DNA of 64,000 bases, from contig NZ_CADCVZ010000046.1 of NCBI RefSeq assembly GCF_902806265.1, positions 21,745 to 85,744 of the forward strand, written 5' to 3'. Origin of the DNA: an uncultured Sphingomonas sp. (GTDB taxonomy: Bacteria > Pseudomonadota > Alphaproteobacteria > Sphingomonadales > Sphingomonadaceae). Under the pieces are notes generated by a model. It saw only the letters and a list, made by a program, of their open reading frames with translations. It was not told where the DNA came from and did not search any database. Shown piece after piece: positions 18,383-27,290 of the stretch (the stretch's first letter is position 1; every line of letters starts with the position of its first letter). A program made the position numbers and the translations under genes.

Positions 18383-19216
18383 TCAGCCGGGCACGACCTC
18401 GACCGCGGGCATCGGGCGCCGGTGCGTCAGCGCCGGAACCCGGCCGCGCACCTCCATGATACGCGCGAGGTCCACCTCGGCGAACGCCAAGCCCGGCTCG
18501 CCGTCCATCTCCAACAGCAGTTCGCCCCACGGACCCGCGACCAGGCTGTGGCCGTAGGTCTCGCGGCCGTCCTCATGCTGCCCGGCCTGCGCGGCGGCGA
18601 CCACGAACAGCCCGGCCTCGATCGCTCGAGCCCGCAGCAGCACCTGCCAATGCGCCTGACCCGTCGGCACGGTGAAGGCCGCCGGAACCGCGATCGTCTC
18701 GGCCCCGGCCTCCGCCAGCGCCGCGAACAGCGCGGGGAAGCGCAGGTCGTAGCAGATCGACAGGCCGAGCCGCCCCATCGGCGTCCCCTCCACCACCACC
18801 AGCCGCTCGCCCGGGCGGTACGCCGCCGACTCGCGCCAGCTCTCGCCGGTGGGCAGGTCGACGTCGAACAAATGAATTTTGTCGTAGCGCGCCCGGAGCT
18901 CGCCGCCGTCGTCGATCACGAAGCCGCGGTTGGCCAGCCGCTCTTGATCCGTCTTGACCGCCAAGCTTCCCAGGTGGACCCAGAGGCGATGCTCCCTCGC
19001 CGCCGTCCGCACCGCGGCGAGGACTTCGTCATCTTCTTCGGTGCGCAGGTGAGCCGCCGCCCGCTGGCGATCCCGGTCGAGCAGCCCCGACATCTCGGGC
19101 GTGAACAGCATGGCCGCACCGCCGCCCTTCGCACTTCGCACGGCCCCGACCAGGGCAGCGGCGTTGCGCGCCGGGTCGATGCCGCTCCGGGCCTGGAACA
19201 AGGCGATCCGGGTCAC
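18383..19216 (-). CDS. Carbon-nitrogen hydrolase (nitrilase superfamily, omega-amidase-like)
   Basis: A 277-residue enzyme with the Glu-Lys-Cys triad of the superfamily: Glu in LFTPEMSG, Lys in RYDKIHLFDVD, Cys in LSICYDLRFP. The close context around Cys and the DVDLPTGESWRES segment match the NIT2/omega-amidase and deaminated-glutathione amidase branch. It begins at GTG 19216, overlapping the grxC stop by GTGA. Linkage to glutaredoxin fits a role in repairing deaminated glutathione, but that is inference. The frame extends 19 codons upstream without conservation. Confidence 0.87.
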   Translation of the reverse strand: MTRIALFQARSGIDPARNAAALVGAVRSAKGGGAAMLFTPEMSGLLDRDRQRAAAHLRTEEDDEVLAAVRTAAREHRLWVHLGSLAVKTDQERLANRGFVIDDGGELRARYDKIHLFDVDLPTGESWRESAAYRPGERLVVVEGTPMGRLGLSICYDLRFPALFAALAEAGAETIAVPAAFTVPTGQAHWQVLLRARAIEAGLFVVAAAQAGQHEDGRETYGHSLVAGPWGELLLEMDGEPGLAFAEVDLARIMEVRGRVPALTHRRPMPAVEVVPG

Positions 19217-19482
19217 GCGGCCAGCAGGGTGTCCAGCTTGCCCGCACGTTCCAGCGCGTACAGATCGTCGCAACCCCCGACGTGCCGCCCGTCGATGAAG
19301 ATCTGCGGCACCGTCATCCGTCCCGCCCGCTCGATCATCTCGTCGCGCTTAGGGCCACCGGCGTCGATGTTGTAGATCTCGGGCGCGATGCCTTTCTGCT
19401 GCAGCAAGTGCTGCGCGCGGATGCAATAAGGGCAGGTGGTCTTGGAATACATCTCGACGCGGGGCACTCGTGGTTCCTCCAT
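19213..19482 (-). CDS. grxC: Glutaredoxin 3
   Basis: An 89-residue thiol-disulfide oxidoreductase using glutathione. The active site is CPYC in YSKTTCPYCIRAQHLL, the cis-proline loop is MTVPQIFIDG, and the GSH-binding VGGCDDLYAL segment follows. The protein starts either at the first Met or slightly later at PRVEMYSK; the difference is seven residues. It lies 16 bases downstream of comF and overlaps the nitrilase gene, forming comF-grxC-nitrilase, a common alphaproteobacterial set. Confidence 0.94.
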   Translation of the reverse strand: MEEPRVPRVEMYSKTTCPYCIRAQHLLQQKGIAPEIYNIDAGGPKRDEMIERAGRMTVPQIFIDGRHVGGCDDLYALERAGKLDTLLAA

Positions 19483-19498
19483 GGCTTGAGCCGCGGCT

Positions 19499-20230
19499 CT
19501 AGCGGATGGTCGTCGGGCGGACTACCCTCGCCCAAGTCAACAGTTCGACGCTCGCAGCGCCGTTCCGTTTCAGCATCCGGGCACAGGCCGCGGCAGTGCT
19601 CCCATTGGTGTACACGTCGTCCACGAGGATGATGTCGCGCCCGCGCACAGCTCCTTCGTCCCGCACCGCCAACGCCCCCTGCACCGCTCGCCGCCGCTCC
19701 GACACGCTCATGCCCTTGAGCCGCGGGGTGTGGCGGGAGCGGCGGAGCAAGAGCGGGTCCGCTTGGCCCCCACTCTTGCGGGCCAGCTCGGCCGCGATCA
19801 GCGCCGCCTGGTTGAACCCGCGGCCCCACAAGCGCCGCCGATGGAGCGGCACCGGGACCAGCAGCGCGCCCGGCGTCAGCTCGCCCAGCGGTCGCCGCAT
19901 AGGGGCCATGGTCCGCGCGAGCGCCGTCTTGCGCCCGTACTTGAGCCGCAGCACCAGGCTCCGCGCGGTATCGCCGTAGGCTACGGCCGACCGGATCCGC
20001 GCCAGCGGCGGCGGTTCGGCCAGGCAGGCGCCGCAGGTCTCCGCGTCCGTTGCCTCCAGCGGCAGCCCGCAGGTGGTGCAGCCGCCGCCCAGGAACTCCA
20101 CCTCGCCCCAGCAGCCGTCGCAGAACAAATCCACATCGGCCGTGATCGCACCGCACGCCGGGCAGCGCGGCGGAAGCGCGAAGTACAGCCCGAAGCGGCC
20201 TGCCCGGCGAATAGTGGCGCTGAAGCTCAT
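19499..20230 (-). CDS. comF: ComF family phosphoribosyltransferase-like protein
   Basis: A 243-residue protein with two CxxC zinc pairs near the N-terminus (CPAC/CDGC and CTTC/CGAC) and a C-terminal type I phosphoribosyltransferase fold. The PRPP loop IILVDDVYTNGST is intact. ComF is needed for natural transformation in several species and interacts with replication restart proteins. I start it at ATG 20230 (MSFSATIRRAG). It is divergent from the methyltransferase gene 41 bases away; the longer frame into that gap is not conserved. Confidence 0.88.
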   Translation of the reverse strand: MSFSATIRRAGRFGLYFALPPRCPACGAITADVDLFCDGCWGEVEFLGGGCTTCGLPLEATDAETCGACLAEPPPLARIRSAVAYGDTARSLVLRLKYGRKTALARTMAPMRRPLGELTPGALLVPVPLHRRRLWGRGFNQAALIAAELARKSGGQADPLLLRRSRHTPRLKGMSVSERRRAVQGALAVRDEGAVRGRDIILVDDVYTNGSTAAACARMLKRNGAASVELLTWARVVRPTTIR

Positions 20231-20271
20231 GCCGCCTTGTTCCGCGTCTCCCCGGGCGGCACAAGCGAAAG

Positions 20272-21030
20272 ATGACCGGACCGATCTTCGACGACCAGGC
20301 ACTTGCCCTCCGGCGGCAGCGCGCCGTTTGGCAGGGTCCACGCCTGTTCCTGGCCGAACGCGCGGTCGAGGACCTGGCCGACCGGCTGAGCCTGGTGCAG
20401 CGCCGCTTCGGGCGCGCGCTGCTGGTCGGCTGTCTGGACCCGCGGCTGGCGGAGCCGCTGACGGGCGCGGCTGAGCAGGTGATCATCGCTCCAACCCTCA
20501 ACGATGTGGCGCGCTTCCCGCCGGGGAGCTTCGACCTGCTGTTGGTGCTTGGCCAGCTGGACACCGCCAACGAGTTGCGCGCGGTGCTGCATATCCTGCG
20601 CGCGGTGCTGACGGAGGAAGCGTTGTTCGTCGGTGCCTTTCCCGGCAACAACAGCCTTCCTGCCCTGCGCGCCGCCATGCTCGCGGCCGACCGCGCGGGC
20701 GGCGCCGGTGCCGCCCCGCGCGTCCATCCGCGGATCGAAGCCTCGGCTATCGGCGGGCTGCTGCAGGACGCGGGCTTCGTCATGCCGGTGGTCGACATCG
20801 ATCGCGTCCGCCTTAGCTACCGCACTCTCGACGACCTCGTTGCAGATCTTCGCGGGATGGGAGCGACCAACGTCTTGTCTGGCCGCTCCCGGACGCCGTT
20901 GCTCCGGACTGCCCTGGCGACGGCTCGAACCGAGTTCGCACAGCTCGGCGCCGGCGAGCGAACCGTCGAAACCGTGGAGCTAATCCACTTCGCGGCGTGG
21001 ACCCAGCCCGCATCCCTAACGGCGGCGTAA
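20272..21030 (+). CDS. SAM-dependent methyltransferase-like protein (BioC/NDUFAF5 type)
   Basis: A 252-residue protein of Rossmann methyltransferase layout. It has a short N-terminal helix with IFDDQALALRRQRA, an abbreviated SAM-binding strand ALLVGCLDPRLAE, and SFDLLLVLGQLDTANEL at the expected post-I/II position. The SAM motif is weaker than usual (GCLDP in place of GxGxG). The family occurs next to comF in sphingomonads and resembles NDUFAF5/BioC, but the substrate is unknown. It is transcribed away from comF. Confidence 0.75.
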   Translation: MTGPIFDDQALALRRQRAVWQGPRLFLAERAVEDLADRLSLVQRRFGRALLVGCLDPRLAEPLTGAAEQVIIAPTLNDVARFPPGSFDLLLVLGQLDTANELRAVLHILRAVLTEEALFVGAFPGNNSLPALRAAMLAADRAGGAGAAPRVHPRIEASAIGGLLQDAGFVMPVVDIDRVRLSYRTLDDLVADLRGMGATNVLSGRSRTPLLRTALATARTEFAQLGAGERTVETVELIHFAAWTQPASLTAA

Positions 21031-21105
21031 CCCCGCACTCCGCACGATCTGTTAACTTTCTGTAAGTACACCTGTCCTCGTGGACGTGGACCAGAGGAGG
21101 GTGGC

Positions 21106-21288
21106 TTGGACGCTATCCGATCGTTTTTTCGCATGTTGCGGCGCGACCAGGGCGGCGCAACGGCCATCGAATATGGGCTGATCATCGCCCTCATCTCCGT
21201 TGCCGCGATTGGCGCCTTGTCGTCCATGGGCGGCGGCAACAATGGCATGTGGACCCGCATCAGCAGCAACGTCAGCAACGCGATGTGA
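21106..21288 (+). CDS. Flp/Fap type IVb pilin (orphan)
   Basis: A 60-residue prepilin: a basic leader (DAIRSFFRMLRRDQGG), then ATAIEYGLIIALISVAAIGAL, the hallmark of Flp pilins, with Glu five residues after the processing Gly and the adjacent Tyr. The start codon is TTG at 21106, with AGGAGG five bases upstream. These small pilins usually assemble via Tad/TadV/CpaF machinery, which is absent from the window. A weak inverted repeat follows the gene. Confidence 0.88.
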   Translation: MDAIRSFFRMLRRDQGGATAIEYGLIIALISVAAIGALSSMGGGNNGMWTRISSNVSNAM

Positions 21289-21294
21289 CAAGCG

Positions 21295-21309
21295 CCGCCC
21301 GGAGGGCGG
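21295..21309. terminator. Possible terminator between pilin and M48 protease genes
   Basis: CCGCCC, three bases, then GGGCGG form a 6-bp GC-rich hairpin just after the pilin stop. There is no clear T-run. It lies between two convergent genes and could serve both. Confidence 0.3.
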
Positions 21310-21341
21310 TAAGCCTTCCGAAACCACCGCCGAATTACGGC

Positions 21342-22808
21342 CTAGCGCGCCCGACTGCCGTGAACGACGAGCTTGAGCCGCTGCCCGGGGACCAGTCGCG
21401 CATTGCCGGACAAGCCGTTCAAGGATAGAAACCGTTCCACCCGGAAGTCGCGGTAGGCCATCCGGCTCGCCAGCGATTGCACCGTCTCCCCGGGCCGAAC
21501 GGTCACCACATTGATCACCCGCGGCCGGATGTTGGCCGCTTCCGCCGGCGAGATGCGGCGAAGCGAATTGACCATGGGCGCGAACTGGCCGACGCCGCGG
21601 CCGCCCTGCGTTAGCGCAACGAAGTGGTAAGCCTGGCTCCGGCCAAAGGCATAGGCGAACACGCTCACGTCCACCGCCCCCGACGAGGTGTTGGCCCGCG
21701 CCACCACATAGGACGCCGGGATGCCGTTGATCGTGGTCCGGTTGCGATCCAGCACCTGGATCGGCACCCGCCCGCCGGTCAGCGACTGCAGCACCCCGGC
21801 AATGTAGCTGTCGAGATTGCCGTTGAAGCGCGCGGTGCTGAACTGCGCCTTGCCTGCCGAGCCGGAGATCGTCACCGCGTCGGTGCCGTTCTGCATCAGA
21901 TAGCCGACCGGCACGGTGAACTGCAGCCGCAAGTCCGGATGGGTGAAGGTCCGCCCATCGATGATGCCCTGCGCGGGATCGTCGTCGACCACCACTCCGT
22001 CAAGCTGGTTTAGAAAGGCCTCGCGGTTGCGCACACCCTGCCCGGCGCGGCCGGTTTGCTGGGACATGCCGGCGGCCTGCCGGACCCGGTTCTCGGAGTT
22101 CGGGTGGGTCTGCGCCCATTCCGGCGTCGAGCGATTGTCCTGCCCCTGCACCCGCGACTCCAGCGCCGACGAGCGCGCCAGCGCCGCCAGCATGGTGGCG
22201 CTGGCCGCAGGGTCGTAGCCGGCGCGCGTCAGATAGCCGATGCCCAACCGGTCGGCGTCATACTCCTGATTGCGGCTAAAGCTCAGCGTGCGCAGCTGCG
22301 AACTGGTCTGCAGCATGTTGCCTAGCGCGCTGCCGATCCCACCGCCAATCACGCTTCCCAGAATGGCGCCAAGAATGCCACCGATCGCGTTGGTGCGGCT
22401 CGCTGATTGGCGCGCCTGCGCGTGGTTGGCCGCGACGTGCCCGACCTCATGCCCGGTGACAAAGGCGAGCTCGGCCTCGTCGTTCATGATGCTCATCAAC
22501 TGGCGGGTAATGTAGATGTAGCCGCCCGGCACCGCGAACGCATTCTCCACTGCGGAGTTCAACGTGGTGAAGCGGAACGCCCCTGGGTTGACGCCCGACT
22601 GCGCGGCCATCCGCCGGCCGATCTGATCGACGTACGCGGCGCGGCTCCCGGTCTCGGCCCCGCCGAACTCGGCCACCAGCTCAGTATGCTGCTGCTGCGC
22701 TTCCTGCACATAGCGGGGTGACAGGTTGCGGTAAGCCGACTGCGCGGCGGCCATGCCCGGCGCCATCGCGGTCGCCGCAGCCGATAGCAGAAGAAAAGTG
22801 TTACGCAT
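21342..22808 (-). CDS. M48 family zinc metalloprotease with LysM domain
   Basis: A 488-residue exported protein. The signal peptide begins MRNTFLLLSAAATAMAPG and cuts near AAAQS. An M48 catalytic domain follows with the zinc motif HEVGH (in FVTGHEVGHVAANHA) and the later downstream Glu region (YDADRLG). The C-terminus (about residues 430-488) is a LysM-type peptidoglycan-binding unit (VTVRPGETVQSLASRM, VPGQRLKL). This resembles BepA/YcaL-like outer-membrane quality-control proteases. The Met at 22808 is used; ATG 22814 is an alternative. It follows accA at a gap of about 77 bases. Confidence 0.9.
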   Translation of the reverse strand: MRNTFLLLSAAATAMAPGMAAAQSAYRNLSPRYVQEAQQQHTELVAEFGGAETGSRAAYVDQIGRRMAAQSGVNPGAFRFTTLNSAVENAFAVPGGYIYITRQLMSIMNDEAELAFVTGHEVGHVAANHAQARQSASRTNAIGGILGAILGSVIGGGIGSALGNMLQTSSQLRTLSFSRNQEYDADRLGIGYLTRAGYDPAASATMLAALARSSALESRVQGQDNRSTPEWAQTHPNSENRVRQAAGMSQQTGRAGQGVRNREAFLNQLDGVVVDDDPAQGIIDGRTFTHPDLRLQFTVPVGYLMQNGTDAVTISGSAGKAQFSTARFNGNLDSYIAGVLQSLTGGRVPIQVLDRNRTTINGIPASYVVARANTSSGAVDVSVFAYAFGRSQAYHFVALTQGGRGVGQFAPMVNSLRRISPAEAANIRPRVINVVTVRPGETVQSLASRMAYRDFRVERFLSLNGLSGNARLVPGQRLKLVVHGSRAR

Positions 22809-22885
22809 AAACATGACCCGTAAGTTGGATTGCTTTTCGCAAATCTGAACGGGCCGGTGCCGAAACGGGTTCCGGGGCGATCGTG

Positions 22886-23827
22886 CTAGCCGATGGCCAG
22901 GAACTTCTCCCGCCTGTGGTGCAGAATTTCTTCCGGGCTCCTGCCGGACAGACTGTCCAATTCCTGGACAACCGCCTGCTTGAGAGACGCGATCGCGTCC
23001 ATGGGGGCTCGCTGCGCGCCGCCGACCGGTTCCGGGATGATCCGGTCCACCACGCCAAGCGTCACAAGGTCCGCCGCCGTGATCCGCATCGCTTCCGCGG
23101 CTTCCGGAGCCCGGTCGGCGGTGCGCCACAGGATGGACGCGCAGCCTTCGGGTGAGATCACCGAATAAACCGCGTGCTCGAACATCAGCACCCGGTTCGC
23201 CGCAGCAATCGCCACCGCGCCGCCCGAGCCGCCCTCGCCGACCACCGCGGCGACCAGCGGCACGCGCAACGCTAGGCACTGCTCGGTCGATCGGGCGATC
23301 GCCTCCGCCTGTCCCCGCTCCTCGGCTTCCACGCCGGGGAAGGCGCCGGGCGTATCGACCAGGCTCACCACCGGCAGCCCGAAGCGGTCGGCCAGCTGCA
23401 TCAGCCGGATCGCCTTGCGGTAGCCTTCGGGCTTGGCCATGCCGAAGTTGTGGCGCAGCCGGCTGACCGTATCGTCGCCCTTCTCGTGCCCGATCAGCAC
23501 GACCCGCCGCCCCTCGATCCGCGCCAGCCCGCCGACAATCGCCCGGTCGTCGGCAAAGCCGCGGTCTCCGGCTAGCGGCATGAACTCGTCGGTCAGCCCG
23601 GCCGCATAGTCCTTGAAGTGTGGGCGATCCGGGTGACGTGCGACCAGCGCCTTCTGCCAGGGCGTCAGCCTGCCGTAGGTTTCCTTGAGCAGCCGCGCCG
23701 CTTTGGCCTCCAGCCGCTCGATTTCGGCGTCGATGTCGATCTCGCCCGAGCTCGCCGTTTCGCGCAGCTCGGCGACCCGCGTCTCCAGCTCCGCGATCGG
23801 CTTCTCGAAATCCAGAAAGGTCTTCAT
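22886..23827 (-). CDS. accA: Acetyl-CoA carboxylase carboxyltransferase subunit alpha
   Basis: A 313-residue subunit that, with AccD, transfers the carboxyl group from biotin to acetyl-CoA in fatty-acid synthesis. The start [15 protein letters not shown], the [19 protein letters not shown] segment, [12 protein letters not shown] oxyanion region and [11 protein letters not shown] are all typical of AccA. It is 12 bases downstream of the xerD start-of-gap, transcribed in the same direction as xerD and the 604-residue protein. Confidence 0.96.
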   Translation of the reverse strand: MKTFLDFEKPIAELETRVAELRETASSGEIDIDAEIERLEAKAARLLKETYGRLTPWQKALVARHPDRPHFKDYAAGLTDEFMPLAGDRGFADDRAIVGGLARIEGRRVVLIGHEKGDDTVSRLRHNFGMAKPEGYRKAIRLMQLADRFGLPVVSLVDTPGAFPGVEAEERGQAEAIARSTEQCLALRVPLVAAVVGEGGSGGAVAIAAANRVLMFEHAVYSVISPEGCASILWRTADRAPEAAEAMRITAADLVTLGVVDRIIPEPVGGAQRAPMDAIASLKQAVVQELDSLSGRSPEEILHHRREKFLAIG

Positions 23828-23839
23828 TGGCCGCGCGGA

Positions 23840-24727
23840 CTAGGCACTGCGGCCTTCAGTGGCAAGCGGATGGCGCTGGTTGACCAGCTCCACCAGCCGC
23901 GCGCTGTCGACGTGGGTGTAGATCTGCGTAGTCGCGATGTCGGCATGGCCGAGCAGCGCCTGCAGCACCCTGAGGTCAGCGCCGCCGGACAGCAGGTGCG
24001 TCGCGAAGGCATGGCGCAGCACGTGCGGGCTGACGCGGTCGGGCGCGATCCCCGCCGCCCCCGCCATCTCCCGCACCAGCTGGAACAGCCGCACCCGCGA
24101 GAGGTGATTCTTGCCGCCGGGGAACAGCCACGCCGACTTGGCCGGCACGTGCGGCAGCCATCCGCCGACCGCCGCATGCGCCCGCTCCGAGATCGGCACC
24201 AGCCGCTCCCTGGCGCCCTTGCCGCGCAAGATCAGGAACGGCTCGCTCCGCCGCAAGGCGCCGCGCGGCAGGCTGACCAACTCCGTCGCGCGCAGGCCCG
24301 ATCCGTACAGCAGCTCCAGCAAGGCGAGGTTGCGCAACGCCGTCGGCTGGCCGCTCGCCGCCCGGCCCTCCGCTTCTCCGAACATCGCCTCAACTTCGTT
24401 CGGGTCTAGGATGCGCGGCAGCGGGCGCTCGGTCGCCGGTCGGGGCAGGGCGGCGGACGGATCGTCGGGACGCAGCCCCTCATCGTGGAGGAAGCCGTAG
24501 AAGCGGCGAAGTGCCGCGGCGCGGCGCGCGACAGTCGCCGGCGACAGCCCCGCCCATGCGCGCCCGAGCTCGCCAAGCCTGTCGGAATTGGCGGTGCCCA
24601 GCTCGGCAACAGCCGCCGCTGCGGCCAGGTCGCTGCGATACGCCATCAGCGTGTTGCGCGAGGCGCCTGCCTCCGCCGCCATCATGTCGAGGAAACGGTC
24701 GACCAGCGCCCGGTCCTCAGGCGTCAC
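23840..24727 (-). CDS. xerD: Tyrosine recombinase XerD
   Basis: A 295-residue tyrosine recombinase with an N-terminal SAM-like DNA-binding domain (residues 5-95) and a catalytic domain. The conserved residues are seen: the first Arg in YGSGLRATELV, HxxR in SPHVLRHAFATHLL, His in LLGHADIATTQ and the nucleophile Tyr in YTHVD. It is of chromosomal XerC/XerD type (resolves dimers at dif) rather than phage type, judged by length, by housekeeping neighbours and by no attached excisionase. XerC versus XerD is my best guess. It starts GTG, overlapping the upstream gene by GTGA. Confidence 0.8.
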   Translation of the reverse strand: MTPEDRALVDRFLDMMAAEAGASRNTLMAYRSDLAAAAAVAELGTANSDRLGELGRAWAGLSPATVARRAAALRRFYGFLHDEGLRPDDPSAALPRPATERPLPRILDPNEVEAMFGEAEGRAASGQPTALRNLALLELLYGSGLRATELVSLPRGALRRSEPFLILRGKGARERLVPISERAHAAVGGWLPHVPAKSAWLFPGGKNHLSRVRLFQLVREMAGAAGIAPDRVSPHVLRHAFATHLLSGGADLRVLQALLGHADIATTQIYTHVDSARLVELVNQRHPLATEGRSA

Positions 24728-26538
24728 GTCCGCGCTAGCGCCTCGGCCGCGATCATCCGCGCGGCGTAGTCCAGCCCGCTCCGCCGCATTGCGGATAGGC
24801 CACGCAACAGCTGCGCCGCCGGCACCTGCGCAAAGCTCGGCGCCTGCATCCCGATCGCCGCGAGCAGCACCGCCGAGCCGGCCTGCCGCCGGCGCCCGGC
24901 GTCATCGGCAATCCGGCTCCATACCGAGGTCCGGCCCAGCCCCAGCCCGTGCCGCTCGTCCAGCCGCGCCGCCGTCGCCGTATCGATCCGCCCGGTTCCC
25001 GCCAGCCCCGCCACCAAGAGCTTGCTGCGCTGCTGTCCGCGGCTGTTGTCCCGACTTATAAAGGAGTCGATCCGCCCGAAGCTCACGTCCATCGCCTCCG
25101 ACGTCGTGCCGAGCGCCAGCATCGCCCAGGCGCGGTCGGCCGGCTCGGCGTCCATCTGCCCAACTGCTGCCGACCACCGCGCGGCCTCCCGGTCGTAGCC
25201 GCCGGCCAGCATTGATGCGATCAGTTCGGGCGCGTCGCGGGCCAGCTCCGGATCCGGCCGGACCCGCGTCGCCGCGAACGCCAGCATCGCCCGTGCTGCC
25301 TGCTCCTCGACCTCCCCGTCAGCCGCTTCCCACAGCTGCCGCATCGCCCCGAGCCGAGCCCCGCGATCGCGGCCGAGCACGGCGGTACGCAGACGCCAGG
25401 CGTCGGTGCCGGGCAGGTCGGACGCATCGGTTGCGTCGTAGATCAGCGCATAGAGTTCGTTCAGCGCGCCCGACGAGAGCACGCCCAGACCCGCCGCGTA
25501 TCGCGCGGCCGGCAAGCGCTGCTCGGGCGACAGGAGCGGCGCCCGCGCTTGCCACGCCCGCACCTGCGGCGAGGCGCGTTCCATCAGCCGGTCGGGAGGA
25601 ATCGCCCCCGTCGCGGTAGCCAAGCCGAAGCGCCAGCTCGTCAGATAGTTGACCGGCTCCCATTCCACCGTCACCGCCCGGCTGGTGTCGGCGCCCGCGC
25701 CGACCACCTTCTGCGCCAGCACCAAGTCGATGCCGCGCACCCGGCCGCGGCGGCGGGCCTGGTCGATCTGCGCCGCGGCGCTGGCCGACTCGCCTTCCAG
25801 CGCGGCGCACATGGCGTCCGTCAGCGGCAGGATGCGCGGCTCCACCTCGCCCAACCCGCCGGCCCGCAAGGGACACAGCCCGGCCGGATCGCCATTGGCC
25901 AGCGCGCTCTGCACCGCCACCTGGGTCATCTTGGGCGTGAAATTATCGACATCGACTGCGGCCACCACCATCCGCGCCGCCGCCGCCTCGCCCATGCGCA
26001 GCAGCAGCCAGGTGCGCTCGGCCGCCCAGTCGACCGGATTGATCTGTGGCGGCGCCTCGCCCCTAGCCAGCAGGGCGTTGCGCAGCGTCATGTGCAGCCA
26101 GCGCGAGGGTAGCGGGGTCGATTGCCGGCGCAGCAGCCCTGACAGGAAGCTGCCGTTCGCGCTGCCCCACGGCTGCTGCCCGAAGCTCCAAGCGACCGGG
26201 TCGATCGCCCCGGCGAAGCGCGGGTCCCGGCGGGACTCGTCGGGGATCTCGACCGGAGGCGGGGGCGGCTCGAGCGGTTCGCCGTCGGCCAGCTCGCCTG
26301 CGATCACCTCGGCTAGTTCGCCCGCGCTGGCGTCCGGGCGGGGTCGCGGCCGCGGAGCCTCGCGACGCGGCGCCGGCGTTACCGTATTGCCCGTCGATGG
26401 CTGGTTCTGGGTCTCGGCCGGCGGCGGCGTAGCCTCGTTGCCGAAGCCGGGCGGCAGCAGGACCTCCTGCGCCACTGCCGGCAGCGCCAGGGCAAGCGCC
26501 GCGCCGCCCGCCAAGAGCAGCTTAGCTCGACTGGTCAC
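24724..26538 (-). CDS. Unrecognised exported protein, 604 residues
   Basis: The start is GTG 26538 with a clear signal peptide (MTSRAKLLLAGGAALALALP, cut near AVAQ). Then come about 80 residues rich in Pro and Arg (PRPRPRPDAS, EPPPPPVEIP), and a large alpha-helical region of Ala/Leu repeats with many short helices (for example RAWAMLALG, YDREAARWSAAVGQ), suggestive of a tetratricopeptide-like solenoid, with no enzymatic motif. I do not recognise the family. It lies between a 53-residue membrane protein (overlapping it by 17 bases) and xerD (GTGA overlap), so it is expressed with both. It could sit in the periplasm or outer membrane. Confidence 0.7.
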   Translation of the reverse strand: MTSRAKLLLAGGAALALALPAVAQEVLLPPGFGNEATPPPAETQNQPSTGNTVTPAPRREAPRPRPRPDASAGELAEVIAGELADGEPLEPPPPPVEIPDESRRDPRFAGAIDPVAWSFGQQPWGSANGSFLSGLLRRQSTPLPSRWLHMTLRNALLARGEAPPQINPVDWAAERTWLLLRMGEAAAARMVVAAVDVDNFTPKMTQVAVQSALANGDPAGLCPLRAGGLGEVEPRILPLTDAMCAALEGESASAAAQIDQARRRGRVRGIDLVLAQKVVGAGADTSRAVTVEWEPVNYLTSWRFGLATATGAIPPDRLMERASPQVRAWQARAPLLSPEQRLPAARYAAGLGVLSSGALNELYALIYDATDASDLPGTDAWRLRTAVLGRDRGARLGAMRQLWEAADGEVEEQAARAMLAFAATRVRPDPELARDAPELIASMLAGGYDREAARWSAAVGQMDAEPADRAWAMLALGTTSEAMDVSFGRIDSFISRDNSRGQQRSKLLVAGLAGTGRIDTATAARLDERHGLGLGRTSVWSRIADDAGRRRQAGSAVLLAAIGMQAPSFAQVPAAQLLRGLSAMRRSGLDYAARMIAAEALART

Positions 26539-26683
26539 GGGCGACGTCGACCTCGATAGTGCGGGTTGGCACTTCTTTGGCAGAGCCGGAAATGAAGTAC
26601 ACTGCGCCAAGTAGAACAAGCAGCAGGACAACAAGGATGAGCGGTCCGCGTAGCGGGTGAGGCGGTCTGCGGTGAATGGCCAT
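26522..26683 (-). CDS. Small membrane protein, 53 residues
   Basis: ATG 26683 gives a 53-residue protein with a basic N-terminus (MAIHRRPPHPLRG), one strong membrane helix (about residues 15-32, LILVVLLLVLLGAVYFI) and a soluble C-terminal part (GSAKEVPTRTIEVDVAR), a single-pass topology. Its end overlaps the start of the 604-residue exported protein by 17 bases, so the two are coupled. The opposite strand carries aroK, whose start is very close, so the two promoters must be back to back. Function unknown. Confidence 0.7.
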   Translation of the reverse strand: MAIHRRPPHPLRGPLILVVLLLVLLGAVYFISGSAKEVPTRTIEVDVARDQSS

Positions 26684-26729
26684 GACGCGGCCTTTTGCCG
26701 AGTGGCCGCGCCGCTGTATAGCCCTCGCG

Positions 26730-27290
26730 ATGAGCGTTCGCGACGATGGCCAGCTGACCGCGCGGCTTGACCGGCCGGTGGTGCTGGTCGGGTTGATGGG
26801 CGCGGGCAAATCCACGGTCGGCCGCCGGCTTGCACGCCGACTGCGCCTGCCGTTCGTGGACAGCGACACGGCGATCGAGGACGCGGTCGGCCTACCCGCG
26901 GGCGAGGTCTTCCAGCGCTACGGCGAGGCCGAGTTCCGCGACGGCGAGCGGCGGCTGGTCGCTCGGCTGGTGGACGGCGGGGTGCGGGTGATCGCAACAG
27001 GGGGCGGCGCCTACGTCAACGAAGAGACCCGCCGGTTGCTCAACGAGCGGGCGATCACCGTATGGCTCGATGCGCCGGTCGACCTGCTCGCCCAGCGGAC
27101 CGCGCGGCGGCCGGAGACCCGGCCGATGCTCAAGGACGGCGACCGCACGGAGACGCTGGAGCGCTTGATCGGCGAGCGTGGGTCGAAATATGCCGAAGCG
27201 CACATCCGCATCCCCAGCAGCGGGGGCAGCCACGCGGAGGTGGTCGAGGCGATCATCACCGCCCTTCAGGAGCATGTTGCAAGCGCATGA
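26730..27290 (+). CDS. aroK: Shikimate kinase
   Basis: A 186-residue kinase phosphorylating shikimate on the way to chorismate. Walker A is GLMGAGKSTVGRRLA. The substrate-binding DSDTAIED (Asp-x-Asp) and TGGGAYVNEETR segments follow, and the lid is ARRPETRPML. I prefer ATG 26730 because the alternative ATG 26676 overlaps the divergent small-protein start at 26683 and adds nothing conserved. There is no strong ribosome-binding site, and a TATAGC box lies just upstream, so it may be leaderless. Confidence 0.9.
   Translation: MSVRDDGQLTARLDRPVVLVGLMGAGKSTVGRRLARRLRLPFVDSDTAIEDAVGLPAGEVFQRYGEAEFRDGERRLVARLVDGGVRVIATGGGAYVNEETRRLLNERAITVWLDAPVDLLAQRTARRPETRPMLKDGDRTETLERLIGERGSKYAEAHIRIPSSGGSHAEVVEAIITALQEHVASA

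Noticed and set aside
23840..24727. Tyrosine recombinase as a prophage or island integrase
   Set aside because: Length, domain layout and housekeeping neighbours (accA, aroK) point to chromosomal XerD; there are no att-like repeats or phage genes.
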